Below, piece after piece: positions 10,181-19,575 of a stretch of 64,000 bases of DNA; within the stretch, counting starts at the first letter, position 1, and each line of letters starts with the position of its first letter. The notes under the pieces were generated by a model. The model was not told where the DNA came from, did not search any database, and worked only from the letters and a program-made list of their open reading frames with translations. The translations under genes and the position numbers were made by a program. The stretch is from the NCBI RefSeq assembly GCF_014705615.1, contig NZ_JACXJA010000005.1, positions 345,370 to 409,369 of the forward strand. The letters run 5' to 3'. The DNA comes from Paenibacillus oceani. Lineage in GTDB: Bacteria > Bacillota > Bacilli > Paenibacillales > NBRC-103111.

Positions 10181-10192
10181 GCCTCTTTATCG

Positions 10193-11773
10193 TCATTCGA
10201 CCGGTTGGCGCGTCTTATCGATCGGATTGGTGATGCTCGGACGAAATTTGTTGGCCAAAATCGGACGGCGCACGAGAATCGAGAATAACGCCTTCGCATG
10301 GAACGGGATGAACGGCCACATGTACGGCGTATTGTACGATCTGGTCACCGACAAAGCGACCAGCCAAACCGTCACGCCCAGCACCAATCCGGGGATTTTG
10401 AAGGCGGCCACCAAAATGAGCAGCGCCATCCGGACGAGCCGGTTGGCCAGACCAAGCTCGTAGCTCGGCGTCGCAAACATTCCTACTGCGGCGATCGCCA
10501 TATACATGATGACCTCGTTGATGAACAATCCCGTCTTCACCGCAATATCCCCGACCAGAATAGCGGCTACCAAGCCCATCGCGATCGATAAGGGAGAAGG
10601 GGTATGGACGGCGGCCATCCGCATCAGGTCGACCCCGACTTCAACGAGCAGAAACTGGATAAGCAGCGGAAGCTCGCCTTGCTTCTGGGGTCCGAGAAAT
10701 TCGAGACCGGCCGGCTTCAGCTCCGGATTTTGCACGAGCAGGAACCACAAAGGCAGCAGGAACAACGAAGTCATAATTCCAAGAAACCGGACCCACCGCA
10801 AATAACTGCCGACAAACGGCGCTTGCCTGTACTCCTCCACATGCTGCACCAGATGGAAAAACGTAGTCGGCAAAATCATGACGCTCGGCGACGTATCGGC
10901 AAAAACGATCACATGTCCTTCAAGCATATGTGAGCTGACTACGTCAGGCCGTTCCGAGTAACGGACGGACGGATACGGATTCCAGCCTTTACTGATGATC
11001 GCCTCCTCGAGCTGCTTGTCGCCGAGCGGAATCCCGTCGATGTTGACCTTGCTGATCTTGTCGCGCAACGATTCGACGAGCCGCGGATCGGCGATATCGC
11101 TTATGTAGCCGATACACACGTCCGTCTTCGTCCGCTTCCCTACTCTCATAATCTCCAGCTTCAGTCTCGGGTCGCGGATGCGGCGTCTCACCAGTGTCAC
11201 GTTGGTCATCAGCGTCTCGACGAAGCCGTCGCGGGAGCCCCGCACGACGCGTTCGAGGTCCGGCTCCTCAATCGAGCGGACCGGGAAGCTTTTGGAGTCT
11301 ATGACAAGCGCGGCCCCGCTGTTTTCGACGAATAAGACGGTAGAGCCCATCAGCGCAAACTGGACCGCCTTGTCGAAATCGTCCTCGGTTTCAACCTGGA
11401 TATGCGACACATACTTGTTCAGCAGGCTGCTTAGCGTGTCCGGTACGAGCTGTTCCCGGTCCAGATGGGTGAGGCGGACGATAATGTCGGTCAGCACCGT
11501 ATCTTTGGCGAAACCGTTCGCGTAAAAAAACGCCGTCCGTTTCGTGCCGAATTCCATCACCCGGAAGACCAGATCGAAGCTGACGCCAAGCCCGACCTTT
11601 TCCTCCAGCGCCCGTTTGATTTCTTCCAGCTTGCCCGGAATTTCCTCCATCCGGATCAAGCCAAGTTCTTCATCGGTCAGCAGATCTCTGGCGTCGATGC
11701 TGCCATCGTTTCGGCCGTCTGCTCCTCCTCCGTCTTTCCGTCCGTGTCTTCGATCTCTTAAACCGGTACCCAT
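10193..11773 (-). CDS. spoVAF: Stage V sporulation protein AF (GerA-type)
   Basis: A 526-residue protein of the GerA/SpoVAF family, spore inner-membrane proteins. It has a large N-terminal soluble region (about 1-325), then four to five membrane helices (about residues 330-470) containing LPTTFFHLVQHVEEYRQAPF and PSPLSIAMGLVAAILVGDIAV, motifs shared with GerA germinant-receptor A subunits. SpoVAF homologues work with the SpoVA channel in germination. The ATG has GGAGGG 8 nt upstream. It lies 27 bp downstream of spoVAB; no spoVAC, spoVAD or spoVAE lies between them. Confidence 0.93.
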   Translation of the reverse strand: MGTGLRDRRHGRKDGGGADGRNDGSIDARDLLTDEELGLIRMEEIPGKLEEIKRALEEKVGLGVSFDLVFRVMEFGTKRTAFFYANGFAKDTVLTDIIVRLTHLDREQLVPDTLSSLLNKYVSHIQVETEDDFDKAVQFALMGSTVLFVENSGAALVIDSKSFPVRSIEEPDLERVVRGSRDGFVETLMTNVTLVRRRIRDPRLKLEIMRVGKRTKTDVCIGYISDIADPRLVESLRDKISKVNIDGIPLGDKQLEEAIISKGWNPYPSVRYSERPDVVSSHMLEGHVIVFADTSPSVMILPTTFFHLVQHVEEYRQAPFVGSYLRWVRFLGIMTSLFLLPLWFLLVQNPELKPAGLEFLGPQKQGELPLLIQFLLVEVGVDLMRMAAVHTPSPLSIAMGLVAAILVGDIAVKTGLFINEVIMYMAIAAVGMFATPSYELGLANRLVRMALLILVAAFKIPGLVLGVTVWLVALSVTRSYNTPYMWPFIPFHAKALFSILVRRPILANKFRPSITNPIDKTRQPVE

Positions 11774-11800
11774 CTATGCGTCCCTCCTGCCGAATATCGT

Positions 11801-12226
11801 TCATGTGCGGAAGATGATCCATTCAAAAAGCGAACCGGCTACTTTCCCGAGCACCATCGCCATCAGCAGCCAAATAATATAGGGGCCCAGACCGAGCCGT
11901 TTGGCCATGATCGGCAGCACGTTCAGCACTTCCGTCAAAGCTCCGGCCAGCATCCCGACGAAGCAGCCTGCGATAAAACCGACCACGGCGGTAACGACGG
12001 GGGCCAGCGTTATTTGCCAATCCATAAAGTCGGCTACCGTCCAGACCATCACCCCGGTCACGATCGCCCCTTCGAACGTATGCACGCGGTCGAACGCCCG
12101 CGTCATCTGCGCCAGCCTCGGCAAAATGTCCAGGACGACCAGGAACGCAACCATTCCGCCGCCAACCGCAATTCCTCCGGACAATCCGACGATAATGACC
12201 GCTACAATGCCAATGAACACGCTCAT
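11801..12226 (-). CDS. spoVAB: Stage V sporulation protein AB
   Basis: A 141-residue polytopic membrane protein (about four helices) matching SpoVAB: GGIAVGGGMVAFLVVLDILP near the start and AGALTEVLNVLPIMAKRLGL near the end are characteristic. SpoVA proteins move dipicolinic acid into the forespore and out on germination. Its ATG overlaps the spoVAA stop (ATGA), indicating coupling. The product is more often called by context than by function, because SpoVAB's own role is not clearly known. Confidence 0.9.
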   Translation of the reverse strand: MSVFIGIVAVIIVGLSGGIAVGGGMVAFLVVLDILPRLAQMTRAFDRVHTFEGAIVTGVMVWTVADFMDWQITLAPVVTAVVGFIAGCFVGMLAGALTEVLNVLPIMAKRLGLGPYIIWLLMAMVLGKVAGSLFEWIIFRT

Positions 12227-12912
12227 GGCGAATCGCCGTCGTTTCGGTTCCCGGGCGGAGCCTGCCCGTCTCCGCCGTTTGCTTCCGCCTGCGCGGCCGG
12301 CAGCATCTTTTTGTACTCCTCGGTAATGACGTAATGATTCAGGCTTTCCTGATACGAGAACATCTCCACCTCTAGCGGGCTTGGCTCCTCGCTTAACCGT
12401 TTCTTGAACAGCTGGTTGAAAAAGACGACCATCCCTGCACCCAATCCGAACGAATACGGGATCTGAAGCCAGTACGGATGCTCGGCGCGGCGTCCGGTAA
12501 TCATCTCATAGATGCGCTGATGCACTTCCATCATGCTGACGTCTTCATGAAAGTTCATGATCGCCATTCCCGAGCCGATGAACAGCAGCACCCAGACGAC
12601 GGCAAGCGCCGCGCGGTTCGGCGGCTTGGATCGGGTCTGAATATCGATCAGCACATGAGGTTCTCCGAAGTGCTCCACCTGAAGCCGCGCATACAGGGAA
12701 CGGACCGCCGCTACGATCTGCATCATGTCGATCAGAACAACATGACCGTCGCGTTCGGAAAGCTTGCAGATCGGCAGCTCCAGCAGCTTTTTCTCCATGT
12801 CCGGCTCCGTCATCAGATGGGCGACCTTGCCCAGCGTCACCGTTTCCCCCGGGGCGGCGGTCACCCGCTTGCGGAGCCGGATATACAAGATCGGCACGAA
12901 CGAGCGGTTCAC
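12223..12912 (-). CDS. spoVAA: Stage V sporulation protein AA
   Basis: SpoVAA (229 aa) has an N-terminal soluble domain starting with FVPILYIRLRKRV, then two membrane segments (about residues 100-120 and 150-168), and a low-complexity tail rich in Gly, Asn and Asp. The start is GTG at 12910-12912, with AAGGAGAGGG 6 nt upstream. First gene of the spoVAA-spoVAB-spoVAF unit, directly downstream of the sigF terminator. Forespore expression is inferred from the family. Confidence 0.88.
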   Translation of the reverse strand: MNRSFVPILYIRLRKRVTAAPGETVTLGKVAHLMTEPDMEKKLLELPICKLSERDGHVVLIDMMQIVAAVRSLYARLQVEHFGEPHVLIDIQTRSKPPNRAALAVVWVLLFIGSGMAIMNFHEDVSMMEVHQRIYEMITGRRAEHPYWLQIPYSFGLGAGMVVFFNQLFKKRLSEEPSPLEVEMFSYQESLNHYVITEEYKKMLPAAQAEANGGDGQAPPGNRNDGDSP

Positions 12913-12993
12913 CTTGATCCCTCTCCTTCATCATCTTTCCTGTAGTATGCGATACGAAAAATCGCGGTAACCGCTCTATTTTTTGGCAAAAAG

Positions 12994-13021
12994 AAAAACC
13001 GCCCCCACCTCGTCAAGGCGG
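12994..13021 (-). terminator. Terminator after sigF
   Basis: On the minus strand CCGCC...GGCGG is followed by TTTTT, about 30 bp past the sigF stop. It separates the spoIIA and spoVA units. Confidence 0.75.
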
Positions 13022-13048
13022 AAACGGTCTTAGCCTAGAGTCTTTCCT

Positions 13049-13804
13049 TTACTGAGCGATTTGCTCGCGGATCGACTGCAATATTTTTTTCTCCAGCCGG
13101 GAAACCTGCACCTGCGATATGCCAAGCCGGCTGGCCACCTCCGACTGGGTCTGATCCCGGAAGTACCGCAAGTACACAATCAGCCGTTCGCGCTCCGTCA
13201 ACGTGCCGATCGCTTCGTTCAACGCCAGCTTGTCGAACCATTTCTCCTGCCCTTCGTCGGCGATCTGGTCCATCAGCGTAATCGGATCTCCGTCGTTCTC
13301 GAACACCGTCTCGTGAATCGACGACGGGGGCTTGTTCGCTTCTTGCGCGAATACGACGTCCTCCGGCGTAATGCCGAGGTCTTCGGCCACTTCTTTAATC
13401 GTCGGCATCCGGCCGAGCCTTTTCGACAGCTCGTCTTTTTTCTTGCGCACTTTGTTCGCCAACTCTTTCAACGAGCGGCTCACTTTGACCGTACCGTCGT
13501 CCCGTAAAAAGCGCTGGATTTCCCCGATTATCATCGGCACCGCGTACGTGGAAAACTTCACGTCATAAGATAAATCGAACTTATCTACAGACTTCAACAG
13601 GCCGATGCACCCGATCTGAAATAAATCCTCCGGCTCGTAGCCGCGGTTTAAAAAGCGCTGAACGACGGACCAGACGAGACGAATGTTGCAGCTTACTAGC
13701 GTTTCCCGGGCGATCGTATCCCCGGATTGGCTGAGGGCAATAAGCCGCTTGACTTCGGTATCGTCCAGATACGTATGAGAGGCATGTTTCAACTCGCTAT
13801 CCAT
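13049..13804 (-). CDS. sigF: RNA polymerase sigma factor SigF (forespore)
   Basis: The first forespore-specific sigma factor (251 aa). Region 2 contains RGYEPEDLFQIGCIGLLKSV and YAVPMIIGEIQRFLRDDG; region 4 contains the helix-turn-helix EVASRLGISQVQVSRLEKKI. It has no inactive pro-sequence; activity is controlled by SpoIIAB and SpoIIAA, encoded just upstream. AGGGG is 9 nt before the ATG. Third gene of spoIIAA-spoIIAB-sigF. Confidence 0.97.
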   Translation of the reverse strand: MDSELKHASHTYLDDTEVKRLIALSQSGDTIARETLVSCNIRLVWSVVQRFLNRGYEPEDLFQIGCIGLLKSVDKFDLSYDVKFSTYAVPMIIGEIQRFLRDDGTVKVSRSLKELANKVRKKKDELSKRLGRMPTIKEVAEDLGITPEDVVFAQEANKPPSSIHETVFENDGDPITLMDQIADEGQEKWFDKLALNEAIGTLTERERLIVYLRYFRDQTQSEVASRLGISQVQVSRLEKKILQSIREQIAQ

Positions 13805-13816
13805 ATCGCAAAACCC

Positions 13817-14263
13817 CTAGTTAAACAGCGCTTTTTTGGATTCTATTCGTTTCACCATGACGACCTTCGTTCCTTCGCCCCGCCGGGTCACGATCTCGAC
13901 CTCGTCCATAAAGTTTTCGATAATCGTAAAGCCCATGCCGGATCTTTCAAGTTCAGGCTTCGAGGTATACAACGGCTGGCGAGCCAGCTCAACGTCCTCG
14001 ATGCCTTTGCCTTGGTCCTCTACCGTTAAATAAAAGATGCTCTGCTCGATTTTGGCCGTTATCGTAATAACGCCGTCCGGCGAATTGTCATACCCATGAA
14101 TAATCGCATTGGTTACGGCTTCCGACACCACGGTTTTGATATCGGTCAGCTCATCCATCGTCGGATCGAGTTGGGAGACGAAGGCCGCTACGGTTACACG
14201 GGCAAACGACTCGTTCTCGGAAATGCTGGCAAAGCGGAGCTCCATATGATTGTTACGGCTCAT
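13817..14263 (-). CDS. spoIIAB: Anti-sigma F factor SpoIIAB
   Basis: An anti-sigma factor and serine kinase (148 aa) of the GHKL ATPase fold. The N box ([13 protein letters not shown]) and the G1/G2 boxes ([26 protein letters not shown]) are intact. It binds SigF with ATP and phosphorylates SpoIIAA. GGAGG lies 7 nt before the ATG, which overlaps the spoIIAA stop by 4 bp. Confidence 0.97.
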   Translation of the reverse strand: MSRNNHMELRFASISENESFARVTVAAFVSQLDPTMDELTDIKTVVSEAVTNAIIHGYDNSPDGVITITAKIEQSIFYLTVEDQGKGIEDVELARQPLYTSKPELERSGMGFTIIENFMDEVEIVTRRGEGTKVVMVKRIESKKALFN

Positions 14264-14613
14264 GAAACCACCTCCAGACTGGAAAGGGCGAGTCTTTCAT
14301 TGTCTTGAATCGATAGAATCTTGAACAGGCCCGACATTTCGAAAAGCCGGTACACCGCCGGATTGACGTCGCAAACGACCATTTTGCCGCCTCTGGACGT
14401 AATCAGCTTGTACCGCCCCAAAATGACTCCTAGACCCGAGCTGTCCATGAAGCTCAAATCTTTCATACTGAGCACGACATGATTAACGTCCCCTCTTAAA
14501 ATCGCTTCTTCCATCTTTACTTTCACCGTTTCGGCGGTATGATGGTCAAGCTCTCCCTTTAATCGGACAATCAGCGTTCTCCGTTGATGCTCCAATTCGA
14601 TATGCAAACTCAA
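14260..14613 (-). CDS. spoIIAA: Anti-sigma F factor antagonist SpoIIAA
   Basis: A STAS-domain anti-anti-sigma factor (117 aa, the usual length). The phosphorylated serine lies in [10 protein letters not shown] (S58). Dephosphorylated by SpoIIE, it frees SigF from SpoIIAB. The start is TTG at 14611-14613, with GGGAGTG 8 nt upstream; the frame stays open further up to 14772 but that part overlaps the promoter and lacks similarity. First gene of the spoIIA operon. Confidence 0.94.
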   Translation of the reverse strand: MSLHIELEHQRRTLIVRLKGELDHHTAETVKVKMEEAILRGDVNHVVLSMKDLSFMDSSGLGVILGRYKLITSRGGKMVVCDVNPAVYRLFEMSGLFKILSIQDNERLALSSLEVVS

Positions 14614-14646
14614 GTCTGGCTCACTCCCTTTCGCGTTGTGTCTACC

Positions 14647-14675
14647 ATTTCTACGAAATGAATGGGAATTCCTGC
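14647..14675 (-). promoter_or_regulatory. Sigma-H type promoter of spoIIA
   Basis: On the minus strand GCAGGAATT (14667-14675) matches the sigma-H -35 consensus RNAGGAWWW, and 12 bp later GTAGAAAT (14647-14654) is close to the -10 RNNGAAT. In Bacillus spoIIA is driven by sigma-H. It sits 33 bp before the TTG start. Confidence 0.75.
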
Positions 14676-14832
14676 AAGCCGACAAAACTAGAAGAAAACT
14701 GCCATAATAAGAACGTAGATGATATATTTCAACATAATATCCCCGGATTCGCGGGAATTTGCCGTTTGCCAATGTGTAAGGAAGGTCCCCGGCACCGTTG
14801 TCGGTACGACCGGGGACGTGGTGCGGCGGATA

Positions 14833-16029
14833 TTAGTCCGCCATGAACAGATGCATCGTGGTCCGCTTGAACAGCTTCCACCAGCCCGCCTTCTTCACTT
14901 CGACCGGAGATTCGATCGGGAATTCGGAGACGATCCGGTCGCCTTTGTAGACAACCAGCTTGCCAAGCGGCTGCCCTACGGCGATCGGCGCCTTCAAGTT
15001 CGGCTTCAGCTGCAGCTCGTGACGGATATCGTCGTCGGCATCGCCTCTTCTCATCAGTACGCTGTACGGATGAGTCGCCGTAATGTCCAGTTGGGGCACT
15101 TCGCCCTTCTCGACGCGAATCGTACCGATCACGTCTCCGGCTTTGAAGATCGGCAAGCTTGTATATTGGGAAAATGCATAGTCGAACATTTTCGTCACTT
15201 CGGCGTTGCGGGTTTTCGTATTCGGTTCGCCGAGCACGACCGCGATGACCCGCAGGTTGTCGCGTTTGGCCGTGGCTGACAAACAAAATTTCGCCTCGCT
15301 CGTATATCCGGTCTTCAGCCCGTCCGCCCCTGTATAAAACCGGACCAGCTTGTTCGTATTCACGAGCCAGAACGGCTTTTCCGTATCTTTACGCAAATAA
15401 TCCTGGTATTGCCCTGTATATTTCGTAATTTCCTGGTGCTTCAGCAGTTCACGCGACATGATCGCGATATCGTGGGCGGAGGTGTAATGATTGTCCGCCG
15501 GAAGACCGTTCACGTTGACGAAATGCGTATCTTTCATGCCAAGCTCCTTCGCCCGCGCATTCATCATACTGACGAACGCCTCTTCGGTTCCGGCGATTTT
15601 CTCCGCCATCGCCACAGACGCGTCGTTTCCGGACGCCATCGCGATCCCTTTCAACATCTCGTCCACGGTCATTTCTTCGCCCGGCTCGAGAAAGATTTGC
15701 GAACCGCCCATCGATGCCGCATATTCGCTCGTGCGCACTTTCTCGTCGGATTTGAGTTTGCCTTGAGCCATCGCCTCCATGATCAGCACCATCGTCATAA
15801 TCTTCGTGATGCTGGCCGGAGGCAGCTTTTGATTTTTGTTTTTTTCGTACATGACGGTACCGGTGTCGGCATCCATCAGCACGGCCGATACGGCGTTAGG
15901 AGCCAGATCGACTTGCGGAGCCTGCTCCTGCGCCTTTTCCGTTTTCTCTTCGGCGTATGCGGCAGCCGGCATAACAAGAGCCAGTGCCAGCATGGCGCAA
16001 ATGAAGCGCGTCAACCCTCGCTTGAACAT
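14833..16029 (-). CDS. dacF: D-alanyl-D-alanine carboxypeptidase DacF
   Basis: A low-molecular-weight penicillin-binding protein (398 aa) that trims D-Ala from peptidoglycan stem peptides; DacF acts in the forespore and modulates cortex cross-linking. A signal peptide (FICAMLALALVMPAAAYA) precedes the peptidase S11 domain with motifs SITK (S73-K76), SGN (133-135) and KTG (239-241), then a C-terminal beta domain. The start ATG 16027-16029 has GGAGGGG 9 nt upstream; the frame is open further but without a better site. It lies upstream of spoIIA, as in Bacillus. Confidence 0.95.
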   Translation of the reverse strand: MFKRGLTRFICAMLALALVMPAAAYAEEKTEKAQEQAPQVDLAPNAVSAVLMDADTGTVMYEKNKNQKLPPASITKIMTMVLIMEAMAQGKLKSDEKVRTSEYAASMGGSQIFLEPGEEMTVDEMLKGIAMASGNDASVAMAEKIAGTEEAFVSMMNARAKELGMKDTHFVNVNGLPADNHYTSAHDIAIMSRELLKHQEITKYTGQYQDYLRKDTEKPFWLVNTNKLVRFYTGADGLKTGYTSEAKFCLSATAKRDNLRVIAVVLGEPNTKTRNAEVTKMFDYAFSQYTSLPIFKAGDVIGTIRVEKGEVPQLDITATHPYSVLMRRGDADDDIRHELQLKPNLKAPIAVGQPLGKLVVYKGDRIVSEFPIESPVEVKKAGWWKLFKRTTMHLFMAD

Positions 16030-16266
16030 AAGATTTAACCCCTCCTGGTCCATGGTGAACTGTTCCATTTCCAAATACGCTTCAAAGGATGGAATCGCTT
16101 CTAACCATTATTGACAGAAAAGGGGAAAATTAAACGGCCGGGGCAACCGAATCATGTGTATAAGGCTTCTGTTTTTTAGACTTCATTCGCGGGTTGTCTT
16201 ACAATTAGAGAAAGAGAATCGATAGATAGAGGATAGGGACGTATTACCCGAGAGGACTGAGAAGTT

Positions 16267-17017
16267 ATGCATACGACAACTAGTAGCAATCCGGCCGGAG
16301 AGCCGGGTAAAGAAGGACAAGATGAAGCGCTGCTTGCACACCGCGCGGCGCTAAGGAAGCGGGCGGAAACTATCGAAGCCGTTGCCGAAGGTTAATCGCT
16401 CACGATCGAAGAGTACGAGCCTTCTACCGGGAGAGTCCGAACAGGAGGACGATATCTGAAGCAGCATGGGAGGAAGTAGCCGTGCCGGCTGACGAGCCGG
16501 CGGCCGCCTCCGAACCGGATGTTCTTCGCTGGGCCGGTCACGATCCCGGGCAATACGAGCTGCTGCGTCAGGCGGAGATCGACGGCAAAACAGGCTTCGT
16601 CTGGCGAAGAACCGATTATACTCCCGCTCCCCGCGTGCAGGACGATCTGTCCATAAACTCGTTTTTCCATAACCGCAACGAGCAGACGATTAAAGCGATG
16701 CTCGATCCTGAGAGCGGAAGACTCGTTTCCTTTATGCGGTTCGACAAAGCCTCAGGCCTGTTATGTCTTTCGCGGATGAGTTTCGGCTGCAGATCGGAGG
16801 AGTCCAACTGGAGACGGATAGAATCCGGATCTGCATCAACAAAACGACAGGTCAACCCGACCAGTTCATAGGGTTGTCTGTAGGGCCCGGGCAGTTGGCC
16901 GGTTTCGACCCCGCTCCCGAGCGCCGCTATAAATTGACGTATCGGCTCGTTCATCGTTTAACCGGCCGGCAAGTGAGACTGATTGATGCCAACAGCGGCG
17001 AGCCCCTATGCTTTTAA
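16267..17017 (+). pseudogene. Decayed gene, possibly YcdB/YcdC-repeat protein
   Basis: Three plus-strand pieces in different frames read like one broken protein. 16267-16395 (42 codons, TAA) continues after the stop with LTIEEYEPSTGRV. 16440-16871 in a second frame contains DPGQYELLRQAEIDGKTGFVW and LDPESGRLVSFMRFDK. 16763-17017 in a third frame has DRIRICINKTTGQPDQFIG and ends RLIDANSGEPLCF. The repeated pattern (variable-x-TG-x, IDA-x-SGEPL) resembles YcdB/YcdC-type secreted proteins of Paenibacillaceae, but this is recognition by eye. At least one stop and two frame changes are needed, so no functional product is expected. Confidence 0.5.
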
Positions 17018-17062
17018 AGGAACATTATGCTTTGTAACGGATGTGCTTTGCCTTACGATGGA

Positions 17063-18085
17063 TTACCGTTTAGTCAGATTGGGAGTGCCGCGCAGCTCGG
17101 ACAAGTTTGCCGCACCGATGCCGAACATGGCGGCACGCAGCTCAAACGATATACGCTGCAGCGCCAGGTCGGTCTCCTCGGGCGAACCGACCGCCGGGCC
17201 TAGCAGCGAGCGGCCGAAGCCTGCGAGATCGGCGCCCAGCGCGATTGCTTTAGCAGCGTCAACACCGCTGGTCAAACCGCCGCTCGCTATCAGGCTACAG
17301 CCCGGCGCAGCCTCATGCACTTCGGCGACGCATTGGGCCGTCGGGATGCCCCAGTCGGCGAACGCTTCGGCAGCGGCGCGCCGTACCGGGTCCTGGAGCC
17401 GGTACTTCTCCACCTGGCTCCACGAAGTGCCCCCCGCTCCCGCGACATCGACAAACCGGACGCCGGCATCAGCGAGCAGCCTCGCCGTATCTCCGCCGAT
17501 CCCCCAGCCGACTTCCTTGACGCCTACCGGTACCTGCAACGATCGGCATACGACCTCGATTTGCCGCAGCAAATCTTTAAAATTCGTATTCCCTTCCGGC
17601 TGAAACAGCTCCTGCATCGAATTCAGATGCAGCACAAGTCCGTCCGCTTCCGCCACATCGACCGCCCGTTTGCATTCTTCCGCGCCATAGCCGTAATTCA
17701 GCTGAACGGCGCCGATGTTGGCGATAACCGGAATCGTCGGAGCTGCGTCCCTGACCCGGAACGTATGGGCAACAGAAGGGCGCTCCACCGCGGCGCGCAC
17801 CGATCCGACTCCCATCGCCCATCCTTGCCTCTGCGCCGCTTCGGCCAAGTTCCGGTTAATGCGCAGCGCTTCTTCCGTGCCGCCGGTCATCGAACTGATC
17901 AGCAGAGGTACGCTTACCGGTTTGCCGAGAAATTCGCAGGTCGTGTCGATTTCGGCAAAATCAATCTCCGGAAGCGCCCGATGCCTGAACCGGTAGTCGG
18001 CAAAGCCGCTTCCCTCAGCTGTGCTGCTCACATTTTCCTCTAGGCATATTCGGATATGCTCCGCCTTGCGCCGTTCCGTACTCAA
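17063..18085 (-). CDS. fni: Type 2 isopentenyl-diphosphate delta-isomerase
   Basis: An FMN/NADPH-dependent IPP isomerase (340 aa) that makes dimethylallyl-PP for prenyl chain growth. FMN-barrel signatures are SSMTGGTEEALRINRNLA, MGVGSVRAAVE, ANIGAVQLNYGY, VKEVGWGI, DVAGAGGTSW and SGGLTSGVDAAKA. The start is TTG 18083-18085, with GGGGG 8 nt upstream; the open frame further upstream lies inside the preceding crt gene. It starts 5 bp after that gene's stop and is the last gene of the carotenoid operon, which ties it to pigment precursor supply. Confidence 0.94.
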   Translation of the reverse strand: MSTERRKAEHIRICLEENVSSTAEGSGFADYRFRHRALPEIDFAEIDTTCEFLGKPVSVPLLISSMTGGTEEALRINRNLAEAAQRQGWAMGVGSVRAAVERPSVAHTFRVRDAAPTIPVIANIGAVQLNYGYGAEECKRAVDVAEADGLVLHLNSMQELFQPEGNTNFKDLLRQIEVVCRSLQVPVGVKEVGWGIGGDTARLLADAGVRFVDVAGAGGTSWSQVEKYRLQDPVRRAAAEAFADWGIPTAQCVAEVHEAAPGCSLIASGGLTSGVDAAKAIALGADLAGFGRSLLGPAVGSPEETDLALQRISFELRAAMFGIGAANLSELRGTPNLTKR

Positions 18086-18090
18086 TCCAA

Positions 18091-19575
18091 TTACCCCCTG
18101 TATTCCCGAATGAGTCTTTCCGCTACCAGTTGTCCACAAGCGGTCACGACCGGAGTCCCGCCTCCCGGATGCGTAGTCCCTCCGACAAACCACAACCCGT
18201 CAATGTCCCGGCTGCGGTTGCCAGGCCGGAAAAAGGCTTGGCGGAACGAATTGGACGATATTCCATAGATCGCCCCCCGGTATGCTCCCGTGTCTTCGCG
18301 CAGCTGTTCGGGAGTATACACGAGACGAACTTCCATATCGGCCCGTATACCGCACAAACCGACTCTCTCCAGTTTCTCTGTCACTTGTTCGACATATGCC
18401 TCCCGTTTTTCCTGCCAATCCCACGCCGATTCGCATAAATAAGGCGCGTTAACAAGCACGAATAAAGCACTGCAGCTATCCGGGGCCGTAAGTTCCCCAT
18501 CCGCCCCGTTCCAGCAAATATACAGAGCCGGGTCGCGAGGCGGAACTTTCCGCTCAAACAAGTCTATAAATTCTTCTTCGTAACGCTCAGGGAAAAAAAC
18601 GGTATGATGGCTTAGCTGCTCATATTTTCGCTTTACTCCGAGCATCAGCACCAGACCGGAATGGGAAGGCTCGTAACCGGCTATTTTCCTGTCGGGCAGC
18701 GACGGCCGCTCCTCTTCGTCCAGCAGCGCACGTGTCATCGTCAGCAAGTCGCCTCCGGCTACGACCACATCCGCCGCATAATCTCCGCAAGCTGTGGAAA
18801 CCCCCGATACTTTCCCGGACGACGTTCGAATCTTGACAACCTCTTCCCCTAAATGGATCGATACACCCAGCTCCTCCGCCAGTCGACCGAACGCGCGAAC
18901 AAGCTCATACGTTCCTCCCCGGATCCCGACAATTCCCTCGCCCGCCTCCACATGAGCGAGCATGGCAAATACGGCCGGAGTGCGGTACGGAGAGGAACCG
19001 ATATAGGTGGCATAACGCCCCAGCATCATACGGGTGTTGGGATGCTCGAAGTATCGTGCCAGCAAGCGGTCCAGCGTCGTAAACGGCCGAACGGACAGCA
19101 GTCCGGCCAAAAGGCGGGGATCGGCCAGGTCAAGCGGGTCGGCCAAAAGCCGATTTAAAAATCGGCTGCGGGATATGGAGTATAAACGTTCCGCTTCCGC
19201 AAGGAACGTTTCGTATCGGGACGCGTCTTTGGCGCTGTAACGCGCAATCTGATCAGCTGTAGCTGCCGGGTCTCGGGTCAAATCAACCTGATGGCCGTCG
19301 GCAAACCGGTTGCGGGTATAAACCGGCAGCTTGTAAAAAGATACGTAATCTTCTATTCTTCTCCCTGCGGAGGTAAACACTCGTTCGAACATGGAGGTCA
19401 TCGTAATCGTGCTCGGTCCCCTGTCGAATGAATACGGTCCGGCTTCCACCCGCTGCAGCTTGCCCCCCAGCGCCCGCTGACGCTCGATCAGCCTGACCTG
19501 GAAACCCGCAGTTGCCAGCCGGATGGCGCACGAAAGTCCGCCCAGCCCCCCTCCGATTACGATCACCCGTTTCAT
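18091..19575 (-). CDS. crtP: CrtP/CrtNb-type carotenoid oxygenase (CrtI family)
   Basis: A flavin amine-oxidase-fold enzyme (494 aa). The N-terminal dinucleotide motif is VIVIGGGLGGLSCAIRLA, and the C-terminal FAD motif is FVGGTTHPGGGTPVV. The middle segment SHSGLVLMLGVKRKY..LSHHTVFF and the HPGGGTP ending are closer to CrtP/CrtNb (4,4'-diaponeurosporene oxygenase) than to CrtN desaturases, so terminal-methyl oxidation of a C30 carotenoid is the preferred role; a desaturase role is the alternative. GGGGAG is 9 nt before the ATG, which overlaps the stop of the upstream glycosyltransferase remnant (ATGA). Confidence 0.85.
   Translation of the reverse strand: MKRVIVIGGGLGGLSCAIRLATAGFQVRLIERQRALGGKLQRVEAGPYSFDRGPSTITMTSMFERVFTSAGRRIEDYVSFYKLPVYTRNRFADGHQVDLTRDPAATADQIARYSAKDASRYETFLAEAERLYSISRSRFLNRLLADPLDLADPRLLAGLLSVRPFTTLDRLLARYFEHPNTRMMLGRYATYIGSSPYRTPAVFAMLAHVEAGEGIVGIRGGTYELVRAFGRLAEELGVSIHLGEEVVKIRTSSGKVSGVSTACGDYAADVVVAGGDLLTMTRALLDEEERPSLPDRKIAGYEPSHSGLVLMLGVKRKYEQLSHHTVFFPERYEEEFIDLFERKVPPRDPALYICWNGADGELTAPDSCSALFVLVNAPYLCESAWDWQEKREAYVEQVTEKLERVGLCGIRADMEVRLVYTPEQLREDTGAYRGAIYGISSNSFRQAFFRPGNRSRDIDGLWFVGGTTHPGGGTPVVTACGQLVAERLIREYRG

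Noticed and set aside
8726..10288. A 520-residue plus-strand open frame opposite lysA
   Set aside because: It mirrors lysA, a certain gene, has no ribosome site or domain and is rich in Arg, as expected for a GC-rich antisense shadow.
14788..14818. A strong hairpin after dacF as a terminator
   Set aside because: The stem GTCCCCGG/CCGGGGAC is strong, but no T-run follows on the minus strand, so only structured RNA can be claimed.
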